This document shows, piece after piece, positions 51,456 through 60,490 of a stretch of DNA of 64,000 nucleotides (positions are counted from its first letter, which is position 1; each line of letters begins with the position of its first letter). This stretch comes from Sinomonas terrae (GTDB lineage Bacteria; Actinomycetota; Actinomycetes; Actinomycetales; Micrococcaceae). A program made the position numbers and the translations under genes. Where the stretch lies: positions 3,906,001 to 3,970,000 of the forward strand of contig NZ_JAKZBV010000001.1 in assembly GCF_022539255.1 (NCBI RefSeq), written 5' to 3'. The notes below the pieces were generated by a model. The model had not been told where the DNA came from. It saw only the letters and a program-made list of their open reading frames with translations, and made no database searches.

Positions 51456-52790
51456 ATGCAGTACCGCCCAGATTCTGAGCCCAGCGGGTCGAACCCCCAC
51501 GCGCTCGAGCACTTCCGATCGATCGACGCCTCCGAGCTGCGGCCTGGGCAACGGCTCGTGCTTCCGGACGGTGAGGGCACGGCCGAGATCATCGAGATCG
51601 ACACGGTCCTCGACGACTACGACAACCCGGCCCTCTACTTCGCGATCCTCGACAACCACCTCAACCTGCGTGTCGCGCACGGCACGTCCGCCCGGATCGT
51701 CGCCGCGCGTCCGAGCCGGCCCGCCGACCTCCTGTTCTCCGGGCCGGCGGCCACGGGGGCTGAGAAGGCGGGGGCTGAGACGGCAGGGCGCGAGACGGCG
51801 AAGCCTGCTTCCGCGGGTGCGAAGGGCGCCGATGCTCACCAGGACAAGGGCCCGTTCGACCCTGCCTACGCTGCGATCTGGGGCGGCGAGACCGCCGACG
51901 ACGATCTCCGGGCAAAGGCTGAGGGTCGCCACTTCCAGAGCTACCCTCTGGGCGGCGCGGGTCAGACGGACGACGACGGCGGCCCGACTGGGTCCGGGAC
52001 CGGCGACGACGAGAACAGGGCCGGAACGACGGCCGCCGGTGCGGCCAGCTCCGATCCCACCGAGGCCGAAGGCGACGAACCCGAGCAGCCCGAGACGACC
52101 ATCACGCTCGACACTGGTGACGTCGTCGTCGTTCCCGGAAAGGCGCGCCCCTCGACGGGCGGACCCTCGGCGGCCCAGCTCCAACTGATCCCGCAGCTCG
52201 AGGGGCATCCCGAGGACCTGATCCGGCACATCGACGCCGTGCACCCCGGCCGCCACGCGATCCACGAGCTGTGCGAGCGGCTCGCGAAGGGCATCAACAC
52301 GAAGTCGGGCGCCTGCCTCCAGGATCTGCGGGAGCTCGCGTACGAGCTCTACGTGAGCCAGAACGACCCCGAGAACGCGCAGAAGGTCGCGGACCTCCTC
52401 ACCGTCGTGCCGTTCGACGGCAATCCAGGACGTTGGGCGTCGGTCGAGTCCGGTCTCGCTCTAGCCGCCCACCTCTCCCGCGAGCGGGGCGAGGATGCGC
52501 GCTCGGCCGTCTACTCTGAGCTGCTGCGCGCGCCGGAGACCGCGGAGAAGGACCCGTTCCGCGCCCAGATGGCTGCCCGCGTCCGGCAGCGCACGCTCAA
52601 CGAGCCCAACCTCTACGACAAGGAGGTCTCCCGGGCAGCAGAAACCGGCGACGAGGCGGAGGAGCGCAGCTGGCGGATCCTGCGGCTCGACACGCTGCTG
52701 CATCTGCGCGCGCATGGGGGTTCGGAAGCGTTCGACGGCGCCGAGCTCGATCGCCGGATCAAGATCGAGCTGGACGCCATCAAGCACTGA
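51456..52790 (+). CDS. DUF6707-like hypothetical protein
   Basis: 444 aa from the ATG at 51456 behind TTGGAGGA. An N-terminal domain of about 80 residues (HALEHFRSIDASELRPGQRL) is followed by an acidic, Ala/Gly/Asp-rich low-complexity linker to about residue 210. A helical C-terminal domain comes next (HIDAVHPGRHAIHELCERLA, AYELYVSQNDPENAQKVADL) that may form helix-repeat hairpins. No signal peptide or membrane segment. Function unknown; the family name is from recollection of similar actinobacterial proteins. Confidence 0.72.
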   Translation: MQYRPDSEPSGSNPHALEHFRSIDASELRPGQRLVLPDGEGTAEIIEIDTVLDDYDNPALYFAILDNHLNLRVAHGTSARIVAARPSRPADLLFSGPAATGAEKAGAETAGRETAKPASAGAKGADAHQDKGPFDPAYAAIWGGETADDDLRAKAEGRHFQSYPLGGAGQTDDDGGPTGSGTGDDENRAGTTAAGAASSDPTEAEGDEPEQPETTITLDTGDVVVVPGKARPSTGGPSAAQLQLIPQLEGHPEDLIRHIDAVHPGRHAIHELCERLAKGINTKSGACLQDLRELAYELYVSQNDPENAQKVADLLTVVPFDGNPGRWASVESGLALAAHLSRERGEDARSAVYSELLRAPETAEKDPFRAQMAARVRQRTLNEPNLYDKEVSRAAETGDEAEERSWRILRLDTLLHLRAHGGSEAFDGAELDRRIKIELDAIKH

Positions 52791-52832
52791 CGTGTGGCCC
52801 CGCGGCTCTTGCCGGGGGCCACGCTGTGCGGC

Positions 52833-54509
52833 TCAGGGCACGGGTGAGGGGCCGCCGGGCTCCGCGAAGCCGTGCTGCATCTGCTCGATCTGCGCGACCT
52901 TGGGGTCGGTCTCGTCCGCACCGTAGTCCGAAGGCCGCGTCATGTCGGTGCCCCGCGGGACCTTGAACGCGCGGAGCACGAGAGTGAGCACGACGGCGAC
53001 GGCCAGATTCAGCACGAACGCCGAGATCGCGATGTACACGCTGATGTTCGTCCCCGGGATGTTGGCCAACGATCCGCCGAAGTGGGCGTGCGTCGTCGGG
53101 TTCAGGACGTCGTACGCCGTCCAAGTGCCGAAGACGATGCCCGCGGCCCAGCCGATGAGCAGCGCCCACCGGTCGAACCACCGCGTGTACAGGCCGGCAA
53201 CGACCGCCGGGAACGTCTGGAGGATCCAGACGCCGCCGAGGAGCTGGAAGTTGATGGCCGTCGTCTGGTCCAGGGTGAGGACGAACACGAGCGCGCCGAT
53301 CTTCACGAGGAGCGAGACGATCTTCGAGACGTTCGCCTCCGTCTTCGGGTTCACGTCAGGGCGGAAGAAGTCCCGGTAGATGTTGCGCGTGAACATGTTC
53401 GCCGCGGCGATCGACATGATGGCCGCCGGGACGAGGGCACCGATCGCGATCGCGGCGAGCGCGATACCCGCGAACCATGACGGGAAGGCGTCGAGGAACA
53501 GCTGCGGAATCACAAGCTGGGGGTTGACCGAGCCGTTCAGGTCGATCGGCTTCGTCCCCGCCTTGATCGCCACGAAGCCGAGGAGCGCGAGGAATCCCAG
53601 CATGAGCGAGTACAACGGCAGGATCGCGGCGTTGCGCCGGATCGTGTTGCGCCCCTTCGAGGCGAGGACGCCCGTCACGGAGTGCGGGTACATGAACAGC
53701 GCCATCGCCGAGCCCAGCGCGAGCGTCCAGTAGGCCGAGTAGTTCGTGGGGCTCGGGATGAACACGCCGGCCGGCTTGCCCGTGGCCGGGCTGATCGCCG
53801 TGAGCTTGGTCTGCGCCGCGCCGAAGATCGTGTCCCATCCGCCCAGCTTGATCGGCAGGTAGATGACAGCCACGATGATCGCGAGATAGATCAGCAGGTC
53901 CTTGACGACGGCGATCATCGCAGGAGCGCGCAGACCCGACGTGTAGGTGTACGCGGCCAGCACGACGAACGCGATGATGAGCGGGAGATCCGTCAGGAAG
54001 GCGTTCTGCGAGCTTCCGAGACCGAGGACCGTGAGGACGGCCTTGATGCCGACGAGCTGGAGCGCGATGTACGGCATGGTCGCGACGATGCCTGTGACGG
54101 CGATGGCGAGCGAGAGCGACCGGCTTCCGTAACGGCCGCCGACGAAGTCCGCTGCCGTGACGTAGCCGTGGCGGTGCGACACCGACCACAGACGGCTCAT
54201 GATGATGAAGATGATCGGGTAGAGCACGACGGTGTACGGAACCGCGAAGAAGCCGCTCACGGCGCCGGTCGCCCACATGGCTGCGGGCACAGCGACGAAC
54301 GTGTAGGCGGTGTAGAGGTCGCCGCCGAGCAGGAACCACGTGATCCAGGTTCCGAAACCACGGCCGCCGAGGCCCCACTCGTCAAGGCTATGGAGGCCTG
54401 TGGCTTCCGCGCTCCGCCGCCAGCGTGCCGCCATGAAGCCCATGACGGCGACGATCACGAAGAGCACGATGACAATGATGAGCGCAACCCAGCTGATCGG
54501 ACGTGTCAT
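52833..54509 (-). CDS. Sodium:solute symporter (SSS family), monocarboxylate-type
   Basis: 558 aa with about 13 membrane segments. SSS features: DEWGLGGRGFGTWITWFLLG near the N-terminus, TAADFVGGRYGSRSLSLAIA, and ALVPAAIMSIAAANMFTRNI in the middle, the region that shapes the sodium site in this family. MctP/ActP-like members import acetate, pyruvate, lactate or other monocarboxylates with Na+. The glyoxylate genes further along would fit acetate use, but they are not adjacent. It overlaps the DUF3311 gene by 4 bases. Confidence 0.87.
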   Translation of the reverse strand: MTRPISWVALIIVIVLFVIVAVMGFMAARWRRSAEATGLHSLDEWGLGGRGFGTWITWFLLGGDLYTAYTFVAVPAAMWATGAVSGFFAVPYTVVLYPIIFIIMSRLWSVSHRHGYVTAADFVGGRYGSRSLSLAIAVTGIVATMPYIALQLVGIKAVLTVLGLGSSQNAFLTDLPLIIAFVVLAAYTYTSGLRAPAMIAVVKDLLIYLAIIVAVIYLPIKLGGWDTIFGAAQTKLTAISPATGKPAGVFIPSPTNYSAYWTLALGSAMALFMYPHSVTGVLASKGRNTIRRNAAILPLYSLMLGFLALLGFVAIKAGTKPIDLNGSVNPQLVIPQLFLDAFPSWFAGIALAAIAIGALVPAAIMSIAAANMFTRNIYRDFFRPDVNPKTEANVSKIVSLLVKIGALVFVLTLDQTTAINFQLLGGVWILQTFPAVVAGLYTRWFDRWALLIGWAAGIVFGTWTAYDVLNPTTHAHFGGSLANIPGTNISVYIAISAFVLNLAVAVVLTLVLRAFKVPRGTDMTRPSDYGADETDPKVAQIEQMQHGFAEPGGPSPVP

Positions 54510-54877
54510 GCCCGCTCACCCCCCTCGAAGCCAGCCGCGGCGCCCCGAGCCTCCCGACGCCGTCGTCTGTCCTCGGTGGTGACGAGCCAGTAGGCGAAGC
54601 TGCTCAGGATCGCCGAGATCGGCACCCACAGCAGCTGGTACCAGTAGAAGAAGGGCATTCCGCCGAGCCGCGGCTGGTCGAACGAATACAGCTGCGGAAT
54701 GAGTGGGATCACGATCGCTGCCGCCAGCAGGATTCCCGCTATGACGTACGGGAGCGGTCGAGCGGGACCTCTTGTCGGAGTATCCCTCGTGAGCCGATCA
54801 CGGCCCCGGCTCCCGTTTCCTTTGGGGACGGCAGGGATGGGGCGCTGGTCGGGCGCGGGATTTTCTTGACCGGACAT
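54506..54877 (-). CDS. DUF3311 small membrane protein, partner of the SSS transporter
   Basis: 123 aa. A charged, Pro/Arg-rich N-terminus of about 40 residues precedes two membrane segments (YVIAGILLAAAIVIPLIP and FFYWYQLLWVPISAILSSFA). DUF3311 proteins are nearly always encoded just before SSS permeases and are thought to be an accessory subunit. The stop overlaps the permease start (ATGA), so the two are made together. Confidence 0.85.
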   Translation of the reverse strand: MSGQENPAPDQRPIPAVPKGNGSRGRDRLTRDTPTRGPARPLPYVIAGILLAAAIVIPLIPQLYSFDQPRLGGMPFFYWYQLLWVPISAILSSFAYWLVTTEDRRRRREARGAAAGFEGGERA

Positions 54878-55037
54878 CAGGACCTCCTTGTCATCCCGTC
54901 CGGCCGTTCCCCGAGCATTCGGGAAAATCAGCTGGGCGGAGGCGCATATGTCTGTCCCCCCGCCGTCTTTGTACCGCAGTTTGACGTGGTCGGGAAGAGG
55001 CCGCGCCGCTTCCGACTAGGAACGCCTGCCGACTGGC

Positions 55038-56393
55038 TCAGCTCAGGGAGCTGAGCGAGCCCTCGATCTGCTTGAAGAGAATCGCCGGCCCGTTCGGATT
55101 GGGCAGCTGTGTGTTGATGAGGATGGCCACGGTCATGCCGGTGCTCGCCTGGTACATCGTGAGGGACTCGTAGCCGAGACCCGTGCCGGTGTGGCCCCAC
55201 CACCCATCGACCTCGCCGGCCGCGAGGCCGTAGGCGTCGTACTCCGGGCTTTGGGGGTCGTCGGCGCCTGGATTCGAAATCGCCGAAAGCCGTTGCTGCT
55301 GGACGGAGGCCGGCAGGAACTGGCCCGAGCCGAGCGCTGTTCCCCAGCGGAGGAGGTCGCCGATGGTCCCGAAGAGGCCTCCGGAGGCGCTATACAGCGA
55401 GGGGGTGACTTGGGCGAGGCTCTCGAGGTTCGAATCACTGTCGATCTCGTAGGGAGTCGCGACAGGCGGCGCCGGATCACTCGACCCCGAGTAGGCGACG
55501 GAGCTGAGGCCGAGGGGCGTGAGGAGCCGCGACTGGACTTCCTGGTCCCACGAGTTGCCCGTGACGGCTTGGATCACCTTGCCGAGCAGCACGAAATTCG
55601 TGTTGCTGTATTCGTAGTCGCTTCCCGGCGCGAAATCGAGGGGCTGGGCGAACGCGTAGCCAAGCAGTTGGTCGTCCGTGAACGGCGCGGTGTAATCCGT
55701 ATTGAGCTGATCCGAGAAGCCTTGGGTTCCGGAGAACTCCGGCAGGCCCGTCCGCATCTCGAGAGCTTCGCGGACCGTGATCTGGTCGCCCACCGCGGAG
55801 CCGTTGTACTGAACGGACGAGACATCGGGGACGTAGCGGGAGACGGCGTCGTCGAGGCTGAGCTTTCCCTCCGACGCGAGCTGGAGGACCACTGTGCCGA
55901 CAAAGCTCTTGGTGATGCTGCGGAACGCGGAGCGGGTGTCGGTGGACCATGAGACGCCGTCTGCCGCGTTGCCCTGAGTGGTCACATAGCGCGCTGTACC
56001 GCCCGACGACGAAGAGCCGCCTGTCGAGACCGCAACCGCGATTCCCGCCGCCCCCTGATCTGAGAGGAACTGCGAGACGATGTCGGAGATCTGGGACGGC
56101 ATCTGCTGCCACGCGGGCGCACCCGGCTGGTCGCCCTTGGCTGCCGCCTGCTGGGCTGGGGAGCCAGACGTCGGATGCGCGGTGCTCTCGGCGGACGCGG
56201 GCGGTTGGGGGAGGAGGTTCGACGTGTGGCCGCGCAGAGCGCTTGCGCTGGTGATTCCGGCCGTCCCCACGGCGATCAGAAGGACTGTCCCTACAGTGCC
56301 GACGATGAGCCGACGACGCCGGACACGAGCCGACCTGCCGAGAACGCCTTCGAACGGGAGCCTGGAACGACGAGGACCGCCCGAGTGCTTCAT
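55038..56393 (-). CDS. Membrane-anchored serine hydrolase (beta-lactamase class C/PBP-like)
   Basis: 451 aa. A basic start and one membrane segment (LIVGTVGTVLLIAVGTAGIT) anchor it outside the cell, followed by a Ser/Pro/Ala linker. The catalytic domain has the SxxK motif in FRSITKSFVGTVVL, YSN in DYEYSNTNFVLLG, and HTG in WGHTGTGLGYESL. The motifs fit DD-peptidase/esterase class enzymes. Its natural substrate is unknown; no lactamase-specific feature is seen. Confidence 0.88.
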   Translation of the reverse strand: MKHSGGPRRSRLPFEGVLGRSARVRRRRLIVGTVGTVLLIAVGTAGITSASALRGHTSNLLPQPPASAESTAHPTSGSPAQQAAAKGDQPGAPAWQQMPSQISDIVSQFLSDQGAAGIAVAVSTGGSSSSGGTARYVTTQGNAADGVSWSTDTRSAFRSITKSFVGTVVLQLASEGKLSLDDAVSRYVPDVSSVQYNGSAVGDQITVREALEMRTGLPEFSGTQGFSDQLNTDYTAPFTDDQLLGYAFAQPLDFAPGSDYEYSNTNFVLLGKVIQAVTGNSWDQEVQSRLLTPLGLSSVAYSGSSDPAPPVATPYEIDSDSNLESLAQVTPSLYSASGGLFGTIGDLLRWGTALGSGQFLPASVQQQRLSAISNPGADDPQSPEYDAYGLAAGEVDGWWGHTGTGLGYESLTMYQASTGMTVAILINTQLPNPNGPAILFKQIEGSLSSLS

Positions 56394-56537
56394 GGGTCCT
56401 CCTGCTCGACCTGAGCGTCCTCAGGCTTACTCGTCAATCTGTGTGCCAGATTAGGAGAAGTCTCTGTGCATTCACTGTGGGAACGCCCAGCGAGCGCCCA
56501 GCGCAGAGTTCGGGTGGGGGTACGGCAGACTGGTGGG

Positions 56538-57818
56538 GTGCCGAATTCCCATCCTCGCCAGTCTGAGTTCTCTTTCCGTGTCGACAAGCCCTTGGTGGCG
56601 CACGACGGCGCTCGCACCCTTGGCAGGACTGGCACCATGACGACGCCGCACGGCGAGATCCGGACGCCCGCCTTCATCGCTGTGGGCACCAAGGCGACCG
56701 TCAAGGCGGTGCTCCCCGAGTCGATCCGCGAGTTGGGCGCGCAGGCCGTGCTCGCGAACGCCTACCACCTGTACCTCCAGCCGGGCCCCGAGATCCTCGA
56801 CGAGGCCGGTGGCCTCGGGAAGTTCATGAACTGGTCAGGGCCCACGTTCACCGACTCCGGCGGCTTCCAGGTCATGAGCCTCGGCTCGGGCTTCAAGAAG
56901 GTCATCGACATGATGTCCGTGGACGCCTCCGGTCCCGACGATCCCGGACGGGAGCACCCCGATCGAGACCGGGCGGTCGCGCCCGGAAAGGAACGCCTCG
57001 CGCACATTGACGAGGACGGGGTCTGGTTCACGAGCCACCTCAACGGCGACAGGCATCGCTTTTCGCCCGAGATCTCCATGAATGTCCAGCACCAACTCGG
57101 AGCAGACATCATGTTCGCATTCGACGAGCTCACGACACTGCAGAATTCGCGCGGGTACCAGGAAGAATCGCTCGAGCGTACACGCCGGTGGGCCGAGCGC
57201 TGCGTGGCCGAGCACTTCCGCCTCACTGACGAGCGGAGTCAGCGGCCGTATCAGGCCCTCTTCGGCGTGATCCAAGGGGCCCAGTACGAGGATCTGCGGC
57301 GGAAGGCGTGCCGAGACCTCGGGGCCATGCCGTTCGACGGCTTCGGGATCGGCGGCGCCCTCGAGAAGGAGAACCTCGGAACCATCGTCGCCTGGTGTTC
57401 GGAGGAGCTTCCCGAGGACAAGCCGAGGCATCTCCTCGGCATCTCGGAGCCCGACGACATCTTCGCCGCCATCGAGGCCGGCGCGGATACCTTCGACTGT
57501 GTCTCCCCGACCCGCGTCGCCCGCAACTCGGCGTTCTACACGCCAGATGGGCGGTTCAACCTTTCCGGCGCCAAGTACCGGAAGGACTGGGGGCCACTCC
57601 AGGACGGCTGCGACTGCTACACCTGCCAGAACTACTCGCGCGCGTACATCCGCCACCTCTTCAAGGCCAAGGAGATGCTCTCCCACACCCTCATCTCGAT
57701 CCACAACGAGCGGTTCGTGGTCCGAATGGTCGACGACGCACGCAACGCCATCGAGGACGGCACCTTCTGGGATTTCAAGGAGGAGACTCTCGGCCGCTAC
57801 TACGCGGCTAAGCGCTGA
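56538..57818 (+). CDS. tgt: tRNA-guanine transglycosylase
   Basis: 426 aa from the GTG at 56538. TIM-barrel enzyme with PAFIAVGTKATVKAVLPESI, TDSGGFQVMSLG (catalytic Asp region), FAFDELTTL and FDCVSPTRVARNS, which carries the nucleophile Asp. Zinc ligands CDCYTC and a following His are present. It inserts the queuosine base or precursor at position 34 of GUN tRNAs. No queuosine synthesis genes are nearby, so a salvaged base may be used. A 30-residue insertion (GREHPDRDRAVAPG) is charged and unusual but shared with actinobacterial homologues as far as I recall. Its 3' end overlaps the convergent CGNR gene by 11 bases. Confidence 0.92.
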   Translation: MPNSHPRQSEFSFRVDKPLVAHDGARTLGRTGTMTTPHGEIRTPAFIAVGTKATVKAVLPESIRELGAQAVLANAYHLYLQPGPEILDEAGGLGKFMNWSGPTFTDSGGFQVMSLGSGFKKVIDMMSVDASGPDDPGREHPDRDRAVAPGKERLAHIDEDGVWFTSHLNGDRHRFSPEISMNVQHQLGADIMFAFDELTTLQNSRGYQEESLERTRRWAERCVAEHFRLTDERSQRPYQALFGVIQGAQYEDLRRKACRDLGAMPFDGFGIGGALEKENLGTIVAWCSEELPEDKPRHLLGISEPDDIFAAIEAGADTFDCVSPTRVARNSAFYTPDGRFNLSGAKYRKDWGPLQDGCDCYTCQNYSRAYIRHLFKAKEMLSHTLISIHNERFVVRMVDDARNAIEDGTFWDFKEETLGRYYAAKR

Positions 57819-58440
57819 TCCCTTCCTCATGTGCCCTGCTCTCACCCGCCCGGAAACGCCTCTTTCGCAATCGCGCTGAGCAACGGGCGGAGCAGCACAT
57901 GGCGCTCCCATTTCGCGTGCGGTCAAGGAACGGACTCCGGCACCAGAGATCGGCGCAGAAGCGGATCCGTGCAAGGAGACGCTCTGAAACGAGGGCCATC
58001 GCGGCAGGCACAAGCCGGGATGCAAAACGTCCTGCCACGTCCCCTCGGTTCGTGTGTACCGTCAAGCAACCGTCACTGTTCAAGGCAGGAATCAGCGAAT
58101 AGTCCAGCGCGATCAGGGTGAGGCGGCTGCAGACATCGGCACCCTGATCGCCAAAAAGGGCCTCGCAGAGCCGCTCGCGGAGTTCACGAATCGCGTCAAG
58201 GTCAGAATCACCCGGGACCGGACACCACAGCGGGTCCTCGCCATGGGCGTCGTCCCGGTCCGAGGCGCCGGCAATAATCTCCGCGAGCGTGGACGCGCGC
58301 GGAATCTCAAGTCCCGCACGCTCCCCGATCCGCCGGATCTCGTTGAGGTAGTTCAGCCCGTCATGCCCCAGAAACTGCGGCGAGGTTGCCATGAGCTCCA
58401 ACAGCGCGGCCGCCGGGTCCGCTTCTCCAGTCCGTTCCAT
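57808..58440 (-). CDS. CGNR zinc-finger protein (ABATE-like regulator)
   Basis: 210 aa. The N-terminal stress-induced-type domain (FLGHDGLNYLNEIRRIGERA) is followed by a C-terminal zinc finger built from CADLWC and CCSARCSAR with SPFLDRTRNGS between, the CGNR pattern although the name-giving CGN is CAD. Such proteins are likely DNA-binding regulators. The ATG at 58440 is preceded by about 400 bases with repeats and a hairpin. It is convergent to tgt. Confidence 0.8.
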   Translation of the reverse strand: MERTGEADPAAALLELMATSPQFLGHDGLNYLNEIRRIGERAGLEIPRASTLAEIIAGASDRDDAHGEDPLWCPVPGDSDLDAIRELRERLCEALFGDQGADVCSRLTLIALDYSLIPALNSDGCLTVHTNRGDVAGRFASRLVPAAMALVSERLLARIRFCADLWCRSPFLDRTRNGSAMCCSARCSARLRKRRFRAGESRAHEEGISA

Positions 58441-58516
58441 CCATGCAGCATGCCAAGGCCCACCGACAAAACAATCCGGAGCGGGGCACTAGGCTGAACC
58501 GGCTGCCCATACGCCT

Positions 58517-58590
58517 GCATGCCCGGCGCGCCCCGCATGCCCTTGCGTGCCCCGCATGCCCTTGCGTGCCCAGCATGCCCTGCGTGTCCT
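58517..58590. repeat. 19-bp tandem repeat, GCATGCCCTTGCGTGCCC unit, four copies
   Basis: Units start at 58517, 58535, 58554 and 58573; the middle two are identical and the outer two diverged. The array lies upstream of the CGNR gene within a 403-base space (58441-58843) that holds no gene. Confidence 0.85.
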
Positions 58591-58638
58591 GTCTGCTACC
58601 GAATCGCGAGCAAGGCCCCGTGCCATAGTTCGCGAGAA

Positions 58639-58671
58639 TGTCCCGCTCTAACCTCATCCTTGAGCGGGACA
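58639..58671. terminator. Hairpin with 10-bp perfect stem downstream of ramB
   Basis: TGTCCCGCTC (58639-58648) pairs with GAGCGGGACA (58662-58671) around a 13-base loop. It is about 170 bases beyond the ramB stop on the minus strand, so it could end ramB transcription or belong to the CGNR promoter region. Confidence 0.5.
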
Positions 58672-58843
58672 ATCGCACGGGATAACGTCTCGACTCCCTA
58701 CGGCACAGGGGCGCCGCCCTAGTATTCGGTCGCTCGAGAACGTAGTCCTGCTCCGTAGAGCGTGGGCCAGAACGGCGGCCTCCGCGCCAAGGTTTCGCGC
58801 CGGCGGCCGAAGCGCCCAACTCTTGCTCCCGAGAGCGCTGATC

Positions 58844-60268
58844 TCACGCCCCCGAGTGGGCCTCGAGGAAGGCGTACACCTCGGTTTCGTCGACGCCCGG
58901 GAAGGCACCGGGAGGCATCGCGGCGAGGAGATGCGAGTGGGCCCGGGCCGAAGGCCAGGCGTTGCCTGCCCAGTGTTCGCTGAGCTGTGACGGGGGCCGA
59001 CGGCAGCAGGCCGGATCGGGGCAGCGGGAGGTGGCTCGCGCCGTCGTCTCCCGCCCCCTGAACCACTTGACGTGCTGGTACGGCACTCCGACGCTCAAGG
59101 AGAACTCCCCGCTCGCGCTGCGCTCGGTGCGGGCTGTGCACCAGAAGGTTCCGTTGATCGTGTCGGTGTACTGGCTGTAGGAGCTGAACTTGTCGGGCAC
59201 GTCGAAGACGGCGCGGCTCGTCCACGCCTTGCACGAGGGTTGGCCCTCGATGGCGCCCGTGTGATCCATGGGGAAGTTGACGCCGTCGTTCTCGTAGGCC
59301 TTGTAGATGATGCCGCTCTGGTGCGTCTTCTGGAAGTGGGTCGTGATACCGAGATGCTGGGTCGCCAGGTTCGTGAAGCGGTGGGCCGCAGTCTCGTAGC
59401 TGACGGCGAAGGCATCGCGCAGGTCCTCGACCGAGATCTCCTTGCGAGTCTTGGCCTGCTGGAGGAAATCGACAGTCGTGTGCTCGGGGAGGAGGAGGGC
59501 TGCGGCGAAATAATTGGTCGCGACGCGCTGGGCGAGAAAGTCGCCGTAGCTGCCCGGCGTCTCGTGGCCGAGTACATAATGGCCTAGGGCCTGGAGGAGC
59601 ACCGAGCGGGGGTCGTGATCCGAGCGCTGGCTCTGGGTGAGGTAAATCCGGCGATTCTTCAGATCGGTCACCGAGCGGGTCGAGTGCGGCAAATCTCCCA
59701 CGTGGTAGAGCGTGAAACCGAGGTGGGCAGCAATGTCGGAGATGAGGTGCTGGCTGAGCGGTCCGCCCGGGTAGCCGACTGCCTTGAGGACCTTCTGCGC
59801 CTCCGCCTCGTACTCCGGGAAATAGTTGCCGCGCTCACGCATCATGCGGCGGAGTTCCCCGTTCGCGCGACGGGCTTCCTCGGGGGTAGCGACCTGCTCG
59901 TTGAGCTTGCGCTCGAGCTCCCGCAGGAGACCAAGCTGGGACTCGAGGACATCGATCGGAGTCCTTGAGCTGATGCGGATCTTGGGCAGATTGAGGGACT
60001 CGTAGAGCGGACTGCGCTGGTAGCGTTCGAGCTCGATCTCGAGGGCCGCGCGCCGACTCGGCGGCTCCGCACCGAGCAGTGCATCCACCCCTACACCGAG
60101 TGCGCTTGCGAGCTGCTGGAGCAGGCCCAGCTTCGGCTCGCGTTTGCCGTTTTCGATGAGGCTCAGCTGGCTCGCCGCGGCCCCCACGGCGGCACCCAGC
60201 TCGTCGAGCGTGAGGCCCGCCGCCTTCCTCAGGTGCCGAACCCTCCGGCCAAGGCTGATGACATCCAC
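58844..60268 (-). CDS. ramB: RamB-like regulator of acetate/glyoxylate metabolism (XRE/ScfR family)
   Basis: 474 aa from the GTG at 60268; the open frame extends to 60379, but the helix-turn-helix begins immediately after the GTG and the shorter form matches RamB length. HTH: SLGRRVRHLRKAAGLTLDEL and SQLSLIENGKREPKLGLLQQ. An IrrE-like domain follows (GHYVLGHETPGSYGDFLAQR). The C-terminal half has the ScfR domain with Cys residues (CPDPACC). RamB represses aceA and aceB in corynebacteria. Here the gene is divergent from aceA, the same layout. No clear RamB box was found by eye. Confidence 0.85.
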   Translation of the reverse strand: MDVISLGRRVRHLRKAAGLTLDELGAAVGAAASQLSLIENGKREPKLGLLQQLASALGVGVDALLGAEPPSRRAALEIELERYQRSPLYESLNLPKIRISSRTPIDVLESQLGLLRELERKLNEQVATPEEARRANGELRRMMRERGNYFPEYEAEAQKVLKAVGYPGGPLSQHLISDIAAHLGFTLYHVGDLPHSTRSVTDLKNRRIYLTQSQRSDHDPRSVLLQALGHYVLGHETPGSYGDFLAQRVATNYFAAALLLPEHTTVDFLQQAKTRKEISVEDLRDAFAVSYETAAHRFTNLATQHLGITTHFQKTHQSGIIYKAYENDGVNFPMDHTGAIEGQPSCKAWTSRAVFDVPDKFSSYSQYTDTINGTFWCTARTERSASGEFSLSVGVPYQHVKWFRGRETTARATSRCPDPACCRRPPSQLSEHWAGNAWPSARAHSHLLAAMPPGAFPGVDETEVYAFLEAHSGA

Positions 60269-60490
60269 GCCTCCCCCGGGCCCCGCTTCAGCGCCCCTGC
60301 GGGCGGCGGTCGTAGGTCCGGAGGGGCGGGCCCAAGAGGGTGCAGGCGACATTTCTTGAGAATACGTGAAGATCCGCATTTCTTGCCAGCACCTTTCTCT
60401 ATCGAGGGGCTTGCAGAGGCGGAAAAGTTGATGTCACGAAGAATTCCGCCCGGCGGAGCAGCCGGAGAGGACGAGTCGAAGGAGACAGCG

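Noticed and set aside
60269..60490. RamB box between ramB and aceA
   Set aside because: No sequence close enough to the known AACTTTGCAAA-type motif could be found by eye.
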